From positions 124,001 through 188,000 of the forward strand of contig NZ_CAKLBU010000008.1 in the NCBI RefSeq assembly GCF_920984735.1: a stretch of DNA of 64,000 nucleotides, in the 5' to 3' direction. Positions 52,405 through 61,766 of this stretch are shown in pieces. Under the pieces are notes generated by a model. It did no database searches. It was not told where the DNA came from and worked only from the letters and a program-made list of their open reading frames with translations. The DNA comes from Pedobacter sp. Leaf250. Its GTDB lineage: Bacteria; Bacteroidota; Bacteroidia; Sphingobacteriales; Sphingobacteriaceae. Position 1 is the first letter of the stretch, and the number at the start of each line of letters is the position of its first letter. A program made the translations under genes and the position numbers.

Positions 52405-54084
52405 CTATTTAACACCCAAAACATCTACTCCTTGTTCAAAAACAACATCAACAGGGATGTTTTTTCTGGTTAATCGGTCTAAATCTTTTTGAAGTTCAGC
52501 AGAAATAACAGCTTTTTCTTTTTGTGCTTTTTCAACAGCTACTTTATCTCCGCTACCCTGCAAAGTAATAATGAATGCACTTAACTCATTCATCGCTATC
52601 GCAAACTTTTCAAAATTAACCTTGTAAGTTCCTTTGTTGGTACGTTCGAAAGCACCTTTTTCCTGAAAATAGTTGAAACATTGCATATTGGCTTTGCCAT
52701 GTGCTTCAGAAACACCAAAGCGAACAGATCTTAAAATGCCCGCCATAAAAGTGGTATAGTAATCTTTAATATCACCAGTTAATTCGCCTTTTTTAAGCAA
52801 ACCTGTAACCATATATAAGCCTAAAACATCAGCCTTACCTTCTTCTAACCAGCTGTATTGTTCTTTTAAGGCTTCACGAACAAAACCTTTTCCAGTGATG
52901 GTTTTCTTGATCCCTAAACCATGTGCTACCTCATGAAACATCACATTGGCAAAAAAAGCATCGAATTTAATGTACTGCTGCTGATCGGCATCAATTAATT
53001 CTTTTGAGATTGGAACTAAAATTTTATCAAATTTGGCCTGCATCGCATTTTTTAATTGTGATCTACGCGTTCCTTTTTCCTGTTGAATTTTTTCATCATT
53101 CGGCAAGTTTACAGCGATGGTTTTCGATCCGGCATTGCAATCGCCGGCATAATAAACCACATCATAGGCATTTAATTCAGAATCTGTTCCAGGCGTTTCA
53201 GTTTTATATTTAGCGGCAACAGGTAAGTTTTTTTGTAATTCAGGAAGCATTTTTACATACTTCGCTAAGCGTTTGCTCCACTCCTTATCCTTTATTAAAA
53301 CATAAGCCTCGTAACTGGTGCGGGCATTAAAAAGTTTGTCTTCGTAATTTTCAATCGGCCCGATAATAATATCCAAACCATTGGTTTTCATATCCAGCCA
53401 GGCGTAATCACTTGCTGTAAAATTATCGGTAACTAACGCATCAGCCCTTAAATTCAGGTATTTTTTTAAGCCTGCATCTTCAGCAATTAATGCAGCTTGT
53501 TTTAGCAACGAGCTTGCTCTTTGTAATTCTCCCGCAAATAAAATATGGTAAGGAACAGTACTTAGTTTACCTGTACTATCTTTTTGGATAACTGAATAGG
53601 CGCCAAATTTATCCGCTAAAGTAGACTTCTCAATTTCTTCCTTAGTGATCCCGTAAGGATAAAATGAAGCTCCTTCTGGCTTTGGTCCAACGCCGGCAAC
53701 AAAAGGTTTTTCATTATTTAATCTATCCCAAGGGCCGTAATTTATATTTACAAAATCGCGGGTTTTCTCATCTTTAATGGTTGCCAACAAGCTATCTCGT
53801 TGCGGATATGCCTGCTTCCAATACAATTCATCCATAATCTCGGCAGCCTGAATAAGCAATGGTAAAATTTTGCGGTCATTAACACTTAATTGATTCAGGT
53901 TTGTTGTCAGTTTAACCCTTTCGTAAATAGGTAAACGTTGTGCCACATAATCGATCAAACTGTCGGTTTGTACCGCTTCACTATTTTTATTTTCAGCTTT
54001 ATCAGTATTGGTGCAGGCTGATAATAAACTTGCTGAAATAGCCAGGACCGTTAAATATGAGATGGGTTTGTATAATTTCTTCAT
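52405..54084 (-). CDS. M49-like (dipeptidyl peptidase III) lipoprotein peptidase
   Basis: A 559-residue lipoprotein (signal SYLTVLAISASLLSAC, Cys near residue 24). The zinc site is NVMFHEVAHGLGIKKT near residue 388 with a second acidic motif SWLEEGKADVLGLYM near residue 418. This is the layout of peptidase family M49 (HELLGH...EECRAE in the animal enzymes), but here the first motif is a regular HExxH, as I recall for a bacterial enzyme from Caldithrix. The protein is exported and probably releases dipeptides or acts on peptides in the periplasm. Other Zn-hydrolase annotations are possible. Confidence 0.8.
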   Translation of the reverse strand: MKKLYKPISYLTVLAISASLLSACTNTDKAENKNSEAVQTDSLIDYVAQRLPIYERVKLTTNLNQLSVNDRKILPLLIQAAEIMDELYWKQAYPQRDSLLATIKDEKTRDFVNINYGPWDRLNNEKPFVAGVGPKPEGASFYPYGITKEEIEKSTLADKFGAYSVIQKDSTGKLSTVPYHILFAGELQRASSLLKQAALIAEDAGLKKYLNLRADALVTDNFTASDYAWLDMKTNGLDIIIGPIENYEDKLFNARTSYEAYVLIKDKEWSKRLAKYVKMLPELQKNLPVAAKYKTETPGTDSELNAYDVVYYAGDCNAGSKTIAVNLPNDEKIQQEKGTRRSQLKNAMQAKFDKILVPISKELIDADQQQYIKFDAFFANVMFHEVAHGLGIKKTITGKGFVREALKEQYSWLEEGKADVLGLYMVTGLLKKGELTGDIKDYYTTFMAGILRSVRFGVSEAHGKANMQCFNYFQEKGAFERTNKGTYKVNFEKFAIAMNELSAFIITLQGSGDKVAVEKAQKEKAVISAELQKDLDRLTRKNIPVDVVFEQGVDVLGVK

Positions 54085-54137
54085 TATTAAAGTATATCGC
54101 GACTAAATTAGTAAAATTTGAAGGCTTTGTATAAAGT

Positions 54138-54170
54138 TTGATGTAATGAATGATTTTAACCTAACTTTGT
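54138..54170 (+). promoter_or_regulatory. promoter of the amidase gene
   Basis: TTTG at 54138-54141, 21 bases, TAACTTTG at 54163-54170. Both match the Bacteroidota -33/-7 consensus with a normal spacing. The ATG is 26 bases further on. This is the best-formed promoter seen in the window. Confidence 0.6.
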
Positions 54171-54196
54171 AAGCAATCATCAACAAAAATAAAAAC

Positions 54197-55033
54197 ATGA
54201 TTTCAGTAAAATCTTTAACTTTTAAAGCTACATTCTTGTTAGGATCTGCCATTATAATTTCTTCTTGTAGCTCAACCAAGTATGCAGCAACAGAAAAAAT
54301 CTATAAAGATAAAACTAAAGAATTTGCAAAGATTATAACCTCCGTGCCACCACAAGGACAGCTTTATGATAGTTTAAATGCAACAAACCAGCAATGGATT
54401 GGTTCTGTAAATTTTGGGATACGGAAGCCTAATTTTGTAGTTATTCATCATACTGCGCAAGATAGCTTGGCGCAAACTGTTAAAACATTCCATTCTACCA
54501 GAGCAGGCACCAGCGCACATTATGTAATCAGCCGCGATGGAAAAGTAGTACACATGGTTAACGATTATCTTCGTGCAAATCATGCGGGCATAAGTAAGTG
54601 GGGCAAGGATACGGATCTGAATTCGTCATCAATAGGAATAGAACTGGATAATAATGGTATTGGTGATGTATGGAAAGATGCTCAAATTAACAGTTTAATC
54701 AAGTTATTGGCCACATTAAAAAAAACCTACAATATTCCAACGGCTAATTTTATCGGCCACGCAGACATTGCGCCTGGGCGTAAAAATGATCCTAAAAATT
54801 TTCCCTGGAAAAAATTAGCGGAGAAAGGATTTGGATTTTGGTATGATGATATATTGAAAAATCCACCAGCCGATTTTGATACGGAAAAGGCGCTGAAATA
54901 TATTGGTTATAATACAGCTAACCTACCTGCTGCCATTGAGGCCTTTAAAATCCATTTTATACAATCAGATATTACCAAAACGCTAACACCAGTTGATGTT
55001 TTGGTATTGTACAATGTTTATTTGAAGTATTAA
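54197..55033 (+). CDS. N-acetylmuramoyl-L-alanine amidase, lipoprotein
   Basis: A 278-residue amidase_2 (AmpD-like) enzyme that cleaves the amide between MurNAc and the stem peptide of peptidoglycan. The lipobox is AIIISSC (Cys near residue 24). Zinc ligands: His in FVVIHHTAQDS near residue 95, and His and Asp in FIGHADIAPGRKNDP near residue 203. SIGIELDNNG supplies the conserved Glu region. As a lipoprotein it acts in the periplasm, in wall turnover or recycling. It stands between convergent and divergent neighbours with its own promoter. Confidence 0.92.
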   Translation: MISVKSLTFKATFLLGSAIIISSCSSTKYAATEKIYKDKTKEFAKIITSVPPQGQLYDSLNATNQQWIGSVNFGIRKPNFVVIHHTAQDSLAQTVKTFHSTRAGTSAHYVISRDGKVVHMVNDYLRANHAGISKWGKDTDLNSSSIGIELDNNGIGDVWKDAQINSLIKLLATLKKTYNIPTANFIGHADIAPGRKNDPKNFPWKKLAEKGFGFWYDDILKNPPADFDTEKALKYIGYNTANLPAAIEAFKIHFIQSDITKTLTPVDVLVLYNVYLKY

Positions 55034-55104
55034 ACCGATCAAAAGATATACTATCGTATTGAATTTTGTTTTGATTCCATGACAAATCCTGCACAATAAG
55101 ACAT

Positions 55105-55143
55105 AAAAAAACACGGAAGAATTTATGTTCATCCGTGTTTTTT
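55105..55143. terminator. bidirectional terminator hairpin
   Basis: Stem AAAAAACACGGA and TCCGTGTTTTTT around a 15-base loop, between the convergent amidase and glnS genes. Confidence 0.85.
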
Positions 55144-55161
55144 GTGGTTAAAAAGTGTTGA

Positions 55162-56817
55162 TTAATTAGGTTTCTTAAATGTATCTTTTAATGTTACCGT
55201 TCTATTGAAAACCAATTTATCAGGTGTAGAATCTTTATCCAAACAGAAATATCCTTTACGAATAAATTGGTAACGGCTATCTAAATCAGCATCTGCCAAA
55301 GCAGGTTCAATGTAGGCATTAGGCAAAACCGTTAAGCTTTCGGTATTTAAATAATCTTTGAAATCACCTTCTTCAGCATCAGGAGTTTCTGATGTAAATA
55401 AACGTTCGTATAAACGGATTTCAGCAGTTTTTGCATGTTGAGCACTCACCCAATGGATGGTTCCTTTAACATTAATGCCGCTGGTATCGTTTCCGCTTTT
55501 CGATTCAGGAATATAAGTACAGTGAATTTCTGTCACGTTTCCGTTTTCATCTTTCACAAAATCTTCGCATTTTACAATATAAGCGAATTTTAAGCGAACC
55601 ATTGCGCCTGGAGCCAAACGGAACCATTTCTTCGCCGGAACTTCCATAAAATCTTCACGCTCAATCCAAAGTTCATTGCTGAAAGGAATTACGCGTGTGC
55701 CGCCATGGTCCTCGGCTTCTGGATTATTTTCGCCAATTAAATCTTCAGTACCTTTATCGTAATTGGTAATAATTAATTTAATTGGGTCTAAAACTGCCAT
55801 CACACGATTAGCCGATTTATTTAAATCCTCACGAATACAGAATTCCAATAAACTCAATTCGATTAAGTTTTCACGTTTGGCAATACCGATACGTTCACAA
55901 AATTCGCGAACACTTTTTGGTGTAAAACCTCTTCTGCGTAATCCTGAAATTGTTGGCATGCGTGGGTCATCCCAACCGTTTACCAGATTCTCATTTACCA
56001 GTTGCAATAGTTTACGCTTACTCATTACTGTTGAAGTAAGGTTTAAACGGGCAAATTCATATTGTTTTGAGGGAAAAATCTCTAATTGTTCGATAAACCA
56101 GTCGTACAATTCACGGTGCGAAACATATTCTAAAGTACAAATGGAATGGGTGATGTTTTCAATACTGTCGCTTTGACCATGAGCGAAATCGTACATCGGA
56201 TAAATGCACCATTTGTTACCTGTACGGTGATGTTCGGCATGTTTAATGCGATAAATAATCGGATCACGCATTAGCATATTCGGACTTGCCATATCGATTT
56301 TAGCACGTAAAATGTATGCTCCGTCAGGGAAATCGCCATTTTTCATCTTAGTGAAAATGTCTAAATTCTCTTTAACACTGCGGTTACGATATGGACTATC
56401 CTGGCCAGGTTCTGTTGGTGAACCTTTTAAAGCTGCAATTTCATCAGCAGAACTCTCATCAACATAAGCCAAACCTTTTTCGATTAGTTTAATGGCAAAA
56501 GAATACAGTTCATCAAAATAATCTGATGCATATAATTCGTTTTTCCAATTAAAACCTAACCATTTAATATCTTCTTGCTGGCTGTTTACATACTCAGTTT
56601 TTTCCGTAACCGGATTGGTATCATCAAAACGCAGATTGGTATAACCGCCGTATTTTTGTGTTAGTCCGAAGTTTAAGCATATCGCTTTGGCGTGGCCAAT
56701 GTGTAGGTAACCATTAGGTTCTGGCGGGAAACGCGTAACCAAAGTTTCATACTTGCCACTATTTAAGTCGTTCTCAACAATTTCTTCAATAAAGTTCAAT
56801 GACTTCTCTTCACTCAT
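55162..56817 (-). CDS. glnS: glutaminyl-tRNA synthetase
   Basis: A 551-residue class Ic synthetase. The HIGH motif is in [20 protein letters not shown] near residue 33, KMSKS-like [10 protein letters not shown] near residue 265. The Gln-specific [18 protein letters not shown] follows HIGH, and the two-barrel anticodon domain occupies about residues 340-551. Length and motifs support GlnS over the discriminating GluRS. -7 box TACATTTG at 56840-56847. Confidence 0.95.
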   Translation of the reverse strand: MSEEKSLNFIEEIVENDLNSGKYETLVTRFPPEPNGYLHIGHAKAICLNFGLTQKYGGYTNLRFDDTNPVTEKTEYVNSQQEDIKWLGFNWKNELYASDYFDELYSFAIKLIEKGLAYVDESSADEIAALKGSPTEPGQDSPYRNRSVKENLDIFTKMKNGDFPDGAYILRAKIDMASPNMLMRDPIIYRIKHAEHHRTGNKWCIYPMYDFAHGQSDSIENITHSICTLEYVSHRELYDWFIEQLEIFPSKQYEFARLNLTSTVMSKRKLLQLVNENLVNGWDDPRMPTISGLRRRGFTPKSVREFCERIGIAKRENLIELSLLEFCIREDLNKSANRVMAVLDPIKLIITNYDKGTEDLIGENNPEAEDHGGTRVIPFSNELWIEREDFMEVPAKKWFRLAPGAMVRLKFAYIVKCEDFVKDENGNVTEIHCTYIPESKSGNDTSGINVKGTIHWVSAQHAKTAEIRLYERLFTSETPDAEEGDFKDYLNTESLTVLPNAYIEPALADADLDSRYQFIRKGYFCLDKDSTPDKLVFNRTVTLKDTFKKPN

Positions 56818-56839
56818 AAAAACCTGTAAATTAGGAATG

Positions 56840-56847
56840 CAAATGTA
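56840..56847 (-). promoter_or_regulatory. -7 promoter box of glnS
   Basis: The minus strand reads TACATTTG, 22 bases before the ATG at 56817. Confidence 0.4.
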
Positions 56848-57108
56848 AAAATATTGATCGTAATTAGGTAACGATTAGAAAATAGAAAGGAGGAAATAGA
56901 GAATTGATATGTATTAAGTGTGAGTTAGAGAGTAGGTAGTTGAAATAGAAAACAGATTAGGCGCTTATTTCTGTTATTCAATTTGTTTTATCAATATATA
57001 GTAACATTTGAAACACTTACGATCTATTTCCCATTTCTTATCTCCCATTATTCAAATCTATTTCCCTAAAAGAAAATTCAATACATTTACATCAACTTAA
57101 TATTCATT

Positions 57109-57528
57109 ATGAGCAAAGTATTAAACCGGCCGATACGTGTTTTAGTGGCAAAAGTTGGCCTTGATGGTCATGATCGGGGCGCAAAAGTTATTGCCACTTC
57201 ACTTCGTGATGCAGGTATGGAAGTCATTTATACCGGCTTGCGCCAAACGCCGGAAATGGTTGTGAATACAGCCCTTCAGGAAGATGTTGATGCCATTGGA
57301 ATTTCCATTCTATCAGGCGCACACATGACGGTTTTCCCAAAAATTATTCATTTTATGAAAGAAAAGCAGCTTGATGATGTGTTGTTAACTGGCGGAGGAA
57401 TTATACCTGATGCAGATCGGAAAAAACTTGCTGAATTAGGCGTCGGAGAATTATTTCCGCCGGGAACAACGATGGCGAGCATTGTAGAATATATACAAAA
57501 TTGGGTTACAGAAAACAGAAATTTTTAA
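57109..57528 (+). CDS. cobalamin B12-binding domain protein
   Basis: A 139-residue stand-alone B12-binding module, homologous to the C-terminus of methylmalonyl-CoA mutase. The cobalamin-ligand motif DxHxxG is in [15 protein letters not shown] near residue 20, followed by SILSGAH and [12 protein letters not shown]. It has no mutase barrel, so it must work with a separate large subunit coded elsewhere. It lies 2 bases upstream of an enoyl-CoA hydratase gene, which suggests a link to acyl-CoA metabolism. Such split mutase subunits occur in other bacteria (ICM-like enzymes). Confidence 0.88.
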   Translation: MSKVLNRPIRVLVAKVGLDGHDRGAKVIATSLRDAGMEVIYTGLRQTPEMVVNTALQEDVDAIGISILSGAHMTVFPKIIHFMKEKQLDDVLLTGGGIIPDADRKKLAELGVGELFPPGTTMASIVEYIQNWVTENRNF

Positions 57529-57530
57529 AT

Positions 57531-58310
57531 ATGGCATATCAAAATTTAATATCAGAGGTAAAAGAAAACATTTTATATGTTACCATAAATCGCGAAAAGG
57601 CATTAAATGCGATAAATAAAGATACACTTGCCGAACTGGCTGATGTGATTGCGTTTGCTGGGAAAACTGAAGATGTAAGGGCTATAATTTTAACAGGCGC
57701 TGGAGAAAAGGCTTTTGTTGCTGGTGCAGATATTAAGGAGTTTTCTGATTATAGTGGAAAGCAGGGAGAAGAATTGGCGAGGCAAGGACAAGAAAATGTT
57801 TTCAATGCTATTGAAAATTCACCAAAACCTTTTATTGCGGCCATTAACGGTTTTGCATTGGGCGGCGGTTTGGAATTAGCGATGGCTTGCCACATGCGTA
57901 TAGCTGCTGATACGGCAAAGTTAGGTTTGCCAGAAGTTACATTAGGCTTAATTCCGGGTTATGGTGGCACACAACGTTTAACGCAATTGGTTGGCAAAGG
58001 AAAAGCGATTGAATTAATTACTTCGGCAAATATGATTAACGCTGTTGATGCCGAAAAAATTGGGTTAGTAAATTATGCGGTTCCACAATCTGACTTAATT
58101 AGCAAAGCAAAAGAAATTTTAGACCTTATAAAGCAACGGGCTCCGCTCGCAATTGCCGCAGCAATAAAATCAGTAAATGCTTCAGTAGATGGTATTGGCG
58201 GTTATGATGTTGAAATAGAAGAGTTTGGAAAATGTTTTGAAACAGCTGATTTTAAAGAAGGCGTTAATGCTTTTGTTGAAAAAAGAAAAGCAGTGTTTAT
58301 CGGAAAGTAG
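57531..58310 (+). CDS. enoyl-CoA hydratase
   Basis: A 259-residue crotonase-fold enzyme. The oxyanion hole and substrate loop are in VAGADIKEFSDY near residue 65 and INGFALGGGLELAMACHMRIAA near residue 105. The catalytic Glu is in LPEVTLGLIPGYGGTQRL near residue 140, with the second Glu position also present in GGGLELA. It hydrates trans-2-enoyl-CoA in fatty-acid or amino-acid breakdown. The ATG at 57531, two bases after the B12-protein stop, is preferred over the in-frame start at 57501. Confidence 0.92.
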   Translation: MAYQNLISEVKENILYVTINREKALNAINKDTLAELADVIAFAGKTEDVRAIILTGAGEKAFVAGADIKEFSDYSGKQGEELARQGQENVFNAIENSPKPFIAAINGFALGGGLELAMACHMRIAADTAKLGLPEVTLGLIPGYGGTQRLTQLVGKGKAIELITSANMINAVDAEKIGLVNYAVPQSDLISKAKEILDLIKQRAPLAIAAAIKSVNASVDGIGGYDVEIEEFGKCFETADFKEGVNAFVEKRKAVFIGK

Positions 58311-58411
58311 TACAATTGTATTATTAGTTCGATGTGGAAATAAAACAAGTGTAGAAAAAATTTCCCAAATCAATTTATTTTGAGTAATTATGTGCCATCT
58401 ATTATCACGCT

Positions 58412-58440
58412 TTATAATCACCTTTTTGTGAAGGTTATAA
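58412..58440. promoter_or_regulatory. inverted repeat upstream of the response regulator
   Basis: TTATAA-TCA-CCTT, six-base loop, AAGG-TTATAA: a 10-bp stem with a 3-base bulge, about 30 bases upstream of the start codon. It could be an operator, or a weak terminator of the enoyl-CoA hydratase gene. Confidence 0.35.
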
Positions 58441-58468
58441 AATCTGTAGTGTACAAACAGATGGTCTC

Positions 58469-59880
58469 ATGAAAAAAAAATTCTTATAGTTGATGACGAA
58501 GTAAACATCGGTTTACTGTTATCAAAATTTCTCGTTAGAAATGGTTTCGAAGTTGCAAATGCAATAACCGGAACTTCTGCTCTGGATATGATGGCAAATG
58601 AAGCCTTTGATTTGGTTTTGTGCGATTACCGTTTGGATGATACTGATGGCAGGGAAATTTTAATCAAAATCAAAGAAAATTACCCAACAACAGGTGTAAT
58701 TATCATCACTGGATATTCAGATATTAAATTAGCAGTAGAACTCATTAAACTTGGAGCTTACGATTACATCACCAAGCCACTATATCCTGATGAAAGTTTA
58801 AATACAATTAATAAGGCGCTGGAAACCCAAAGAGCGCTGAACGAGAATAAAGGTGGATCTGGCAAAAAAAATGAAACAGAGTCGGAATATGTAAATTATA
58901 CCGAATATATTGACGGAAAAAGTGATGTATCGGCTACCTTGCTTAAACAAATTCAATTAATTGCACCTACATCTTACAGTATTATTTTAACCGGTAAAAG
59001 CGGAACTGGAAAAGAATGTGTGGCTAAAACGATCCATTTAAATAGTTTAAGAAGAGATAAGCCTTTCGTAGCTATGGATTGTGGTTCATTAACTAAAGAA
59101 CTTTCCAGAAGCGAGTTTTTTGGGCATGAAAAAGGTTCATTTACAGGTGCACTTTATACAAAAATCGGCCATTTCGAGCAAGCAAATGGCGGAACTTTAT
59201 TCTTGGATGAGATTGGTAATCTTTCTTATGAAATCCAAGCCACTTTACTTAGAACCGTGCAGGAAAGAAAGGTCAAACGTATTGGGAGCACAAAAGAAAT
59301 TGATTTGGATGTACGTATCATTGTAGCAACAAACGAAAATCTTGTCGATAATATTGGCAAAGGTACTTTTAGAGAAGATTTATACCATCGCTTCAACGAA
59401 TTTTCCATTCATTTACCATCTTTAAAAAGGCGTGGAAACGATATCTTAATTTTTGCTGATAAATTTTTAGCGGTTGCTAATCAAGAACTCAATAAAAATA
59501 TTAAAGGTTTTAGCGAAGGGGTGAAAAATTGTTTTTTAAACTATGGCTGGCCAGGAAATGTTCGGGAATTAAAAAATGTAATTAGACGTGTTTCTTTACT
59601 AACCGATGGAAATGAAATTCAGGTAGACGTTTTGCCTTTAGAGCTTTCAAACTATGCAAAGGATTTCGATCGCGAGCAAGCCTTGAAGCAGATAAAATCG
59701 AAATCCAGTGATAAACCTAAAGATTTAAAAAATGCAGCGCAAGAGGCTGAATATGACACCATCCTTAGCGTTTTAAAAGAAGTAAATTTTAATAAAACTA
59801 AGGCTGCTAAAATTTTAAATATCGATAGGAAAACGCTCTACAATAAAATCAAGGTGATAAAAATCGAAGACCAGCAATAA
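58469..59880 (+). CDS. sigma-54 dependent response regulator, start out of frame at an A9 run
   Basis: An NtrC-type activator: receiver (about residues 4-120), sigma-54 AAA+ domain (130-370), Fis-type helix-turn-helix (about 425-465). Receiver residues at canonical spacing in the corrected frame: D9/D10 (ILIVDDE), phosphoacceptor D53 (LVLCDYRLDD), T81 (IIITGYSD) and K103 (YITKPL). AAA+ has Walker A GKSGTGKE and the sigma-54-contacting loop GSFTGA. The only sensible ATG (58469) is followed by nine A residues and reads MKKKFL then stop at 58487-58489. A tenth A would give MKKKILIVDDE and a 470-residue protein. The next in-frame ATG (58588) would drop D9/D10. Possible causes are a mutation, a sequencing error or slippage. 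No partner kinase gene is visible. Confidence 0.85.
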
Positions 59881-59943
59881 TCTTTTATTAGCCAAAACAA
59901 AACCCCAGTTTTTGATATTAACAGAATACCAAACATCAATAAT

Positions 59944-60993
59944 ATGTCGGTATTCTCATTTAAACAGCGCAATAACATTAACCTCGTTATCATCATTGCT
60001 CTTGGGCTTTTGATAGCGTATTCTTTACAAGCAATTTTTAGTGCTATTCTTAGCACATTAGTGCTTTATACCATCATGCGTCCAGCTTATGTTCACTTAG
60101 CCGAAGTAAAAGGTTGGAATAAAAGATTTGTTGCCATTTTCCTTATTGTAATTAGCATATTATTAATCGTGTTGCCTTTTTATGCGCTAAGTAGCATGGT
60201 TATCAGTAAAATATCCGAACTAAAAAACAACGAGATTTTTTTTAAAAACCTATTGGTTAAACTACAACATTTAGTTCCTTTTAACATCAATCAAGATGTT
60301 ATTCAGGATGGATTAAATCGCTTAGGTAATTGGGCTACAGATTTATTTCCTTCATTAATTTCGAGTGCTGTAAATATTATACTAAGCCTTTTGGTGATGT
60401 ACTTTTTACTATACTTTATGTTAATTGAGCGCAAAACATTTGAGCGTTCGTTAATAAAGTATGCGCCGCTTAGAGAGCAAAATGCATTACGCTTTGGTAA
60501 TGAGATGCGCAATACCACTTATGCAAATGTAATTGGACAAGGATTAATCTGCTTAGTACAAGGGTCGTTGGTAAGCTTATCATTTTACATATTAGGGTAT
60601 AAAGATCCCGTTTTCTGGGGCGTGATTACTACCTTCATATCTTTTGTGCCTATTTTAGGTCCACCGGTTGTTTTTGTACCTGCGGCTATTTTACAAATTG
60701 CAAATGGAAATAATTTTGCGGGTTGGGCAATGCTTATTTTTGGTTTTGTAGTTATCATAAACATTGATAATGTACTTCGATTCATTATTGCGAAAAAAGT
60801 TGGAAATATTCATCCCATTATTACAGTAATTGGCGTAATTATTGGTATTCCTTTATTTGGAATATTAGGCCTTGTTTTTGGTCCACTACTTTTATCTTAC
60901 TTTATATTGCTCGTTAAAATTTATGAAACCAGTACCTTGGCTTCAGAAAGATTGGAAAGAATTAAAACAAATAATGAGCTTAATGAGTTATAA
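59944..60993 (+). CDS. AI-2E family transporter
   Basis: A 349-residue membrane protein of the AI-2E (UPF0118/PerM) family with about seven to eight helices. It opens with two helices around LVIIIALGLLIAYSLQAIFS and later contains FWGVITTFISFVPILGPPVVFVP near residue 225, the conserved PxxG/PxxGP loop of the family, and LVFGPLLLSYFILLVK at the end. Members are implicated in autoinducer-2 export or in Na+/H+ antiport; the substrate here is unknown. It starts 63 bases after the response regulator and may be co-transcribed. Confidence 0.88.
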   Translation: MSVFSFKQRNNINLVIIIALGLLIAYSLQAIFSAILSTLVLYTIMRPAYVHLAEVKGWNKRFVAIFLIVISILLIVLPFYALSSMVISKISELKNNEIFFKNLLVKLQHLVPFNINQDVIQDGLNRLGNWATDLFPSLISSAVNIILSLLVMYFLLYFMLIERKTFERSLIKYAPLREQNALRFGNEMRNTTYANVIGQGLICLVQGSLVSLSFYILGYKDPVFWGVITTFISFVPILGPPVVFVPAAILQIANGNNFAGWAMLIFGFVVIINIDNVLRFIIAKKVGNIHPIITVIGVIIGIPLFGILGLVFGPLLLSYFILLVKIYETSTLASERLERIKTNNELNEL

Positions 60994-61064
60994 TTTATAG
61001 CTTAACAATAAAGTAATATAGTAGTGCTTATATTGTGAATGTTAAACCCTTAAAATAAATAATT

Positions 61065-61331
61065 ATGAATGATAACTCAAAAGTAGTAGTTGCTCTTTTA
61101 GCAGGATTAGCTGCTGGTGCCGCTTTAGGTATCCTATTTGCACCAGATAAAGGTGATGAAACACGTGATAAATTAAGTCAGTCTTTAAAGGATTTAGGCG
61201 ATTCGATAAAAGATAAAGCTGCTGATGAAATCAATAACTTATCAAGCTTAAAAGATAAAGTTGTTAGCTCTATCAAAACGAAATTAAGAAGCGTTGAAGA
61301 AGAATATAGCGACGACGTAGAGCACGCTTAA
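61065..61331 (+). CDS. YtxH domain-containing protein
   Basis: An 88-residue protein with one N-terminal helix rich in Gly and Ala (VVVALLAGLAAGAALGILFAPDKG), the YtxH signature, followed by a charged, probably coiled-coil tail. Members are general-stress membrane proteins of unknown biochemical role. First of a three-gene run with the holin-like and unknown proteins. Confidence 0.82.
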   Translation: MNDNSKVVVALLAGLAAGAALGILFAPDKGDETRDKLSQSLKDLGDSIKDKAADEINNLSSLKDKVVSSIKTKLRSVEEEYSDDVEHA

Positions 61332-61345
61332 AATAAATTTAAAAT

Positions 61346-61366
61346 TGGGCGCTTTTATAGCGCCCA
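61346..61366. other. hairpin between YtxH and holin-like genes
   Basis: A perfect 7-bp stem (TGGGCGC with GCGCCCA) and 7-base loop, 20 bases before the next ATG. No T run follows, so it is unlikely to be a full terminator; it may be an mRNA processing or stability element. Confidence 0.5.
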
Positions 61367-61385
61367 GTTAAACTCCATCTAAACT

Positions 61386-61766
61386 ATGCAAGAAAATAAA
61401 GAAAAAAGTATTGAAGACCTTGTTGAAGATGCCAAAGGATTTCTGGAGGCAAGAGTTGAATATACAAGACTTTACCTTGTAGAAAAGGTATCAAAAATAT
61501 TTGCCGATTTAGTTACAAATACAACCGTAATAGTTTGTTTTGTGCTTGCATTTTTGTTCGGTAGCTTAACATTGGCACTTTTCTTATCAGATGTTTTAGG
61601 AAGTTATACCAGAGGTTTTGGATGTGTTTCAGGAATTTATCTTTTATTAGCCGTTATCGTATACTTAACCAAAGATAAATATATTGAAAAGGCGATTATC
61701 AATGTAGCCATTAGAAAATATTTCGACAAACTTGCAGATAAGGAGGAAGAAGATGAGAAAGTATAA
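61386..61766 (+). CDS. holin-like (DUF1469-type) membrane protein
   Basis: A 126-residue protein with a charged N-terminal helix (KSIEDLVEDAKGFLEARVEYTRLYLVEKVSKIF) and two membrane segments (VIVCFVLAFLFGSLTLALFL and VSGIYLLLAVIVYLT), followed by a basic/acidic tail. This is the pattern of the putative holin-X/DUF1469 family. Despite the holin label there is no phage context. It overlaps the next gene by 14 bases. The function is unknown; a membrane or stress role together with YtxH is possible. Confidence 0.75.
   Translation: MQENKEKSIEDLVEDAKGFLEARVEYTRLYLVEKVSKIFADLVTNTTVIVCFVLAFLFGSLTLALFLSDVLGSYTRGFGCVSGIYLLLAVIVYLTKDKYIEKAIINVAIRKYFDKLADKEEEDEKV

Noticed and set aside
61741..61746. AGGAGG as proof of Shine-Dalgarno use in this organism
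   Set aside because: The bases also encode the Lys-Glu-Glu tail of the upstream protein, so the match may be accidental; few other starts here have such a site.
61386..61766. Prophage remnant suggested by the holin-like protein
   Set aside because: No integrase, capsid, tail or lysin gene is nearby, and the family is chromosomal in many non-lysogenic bacteria.
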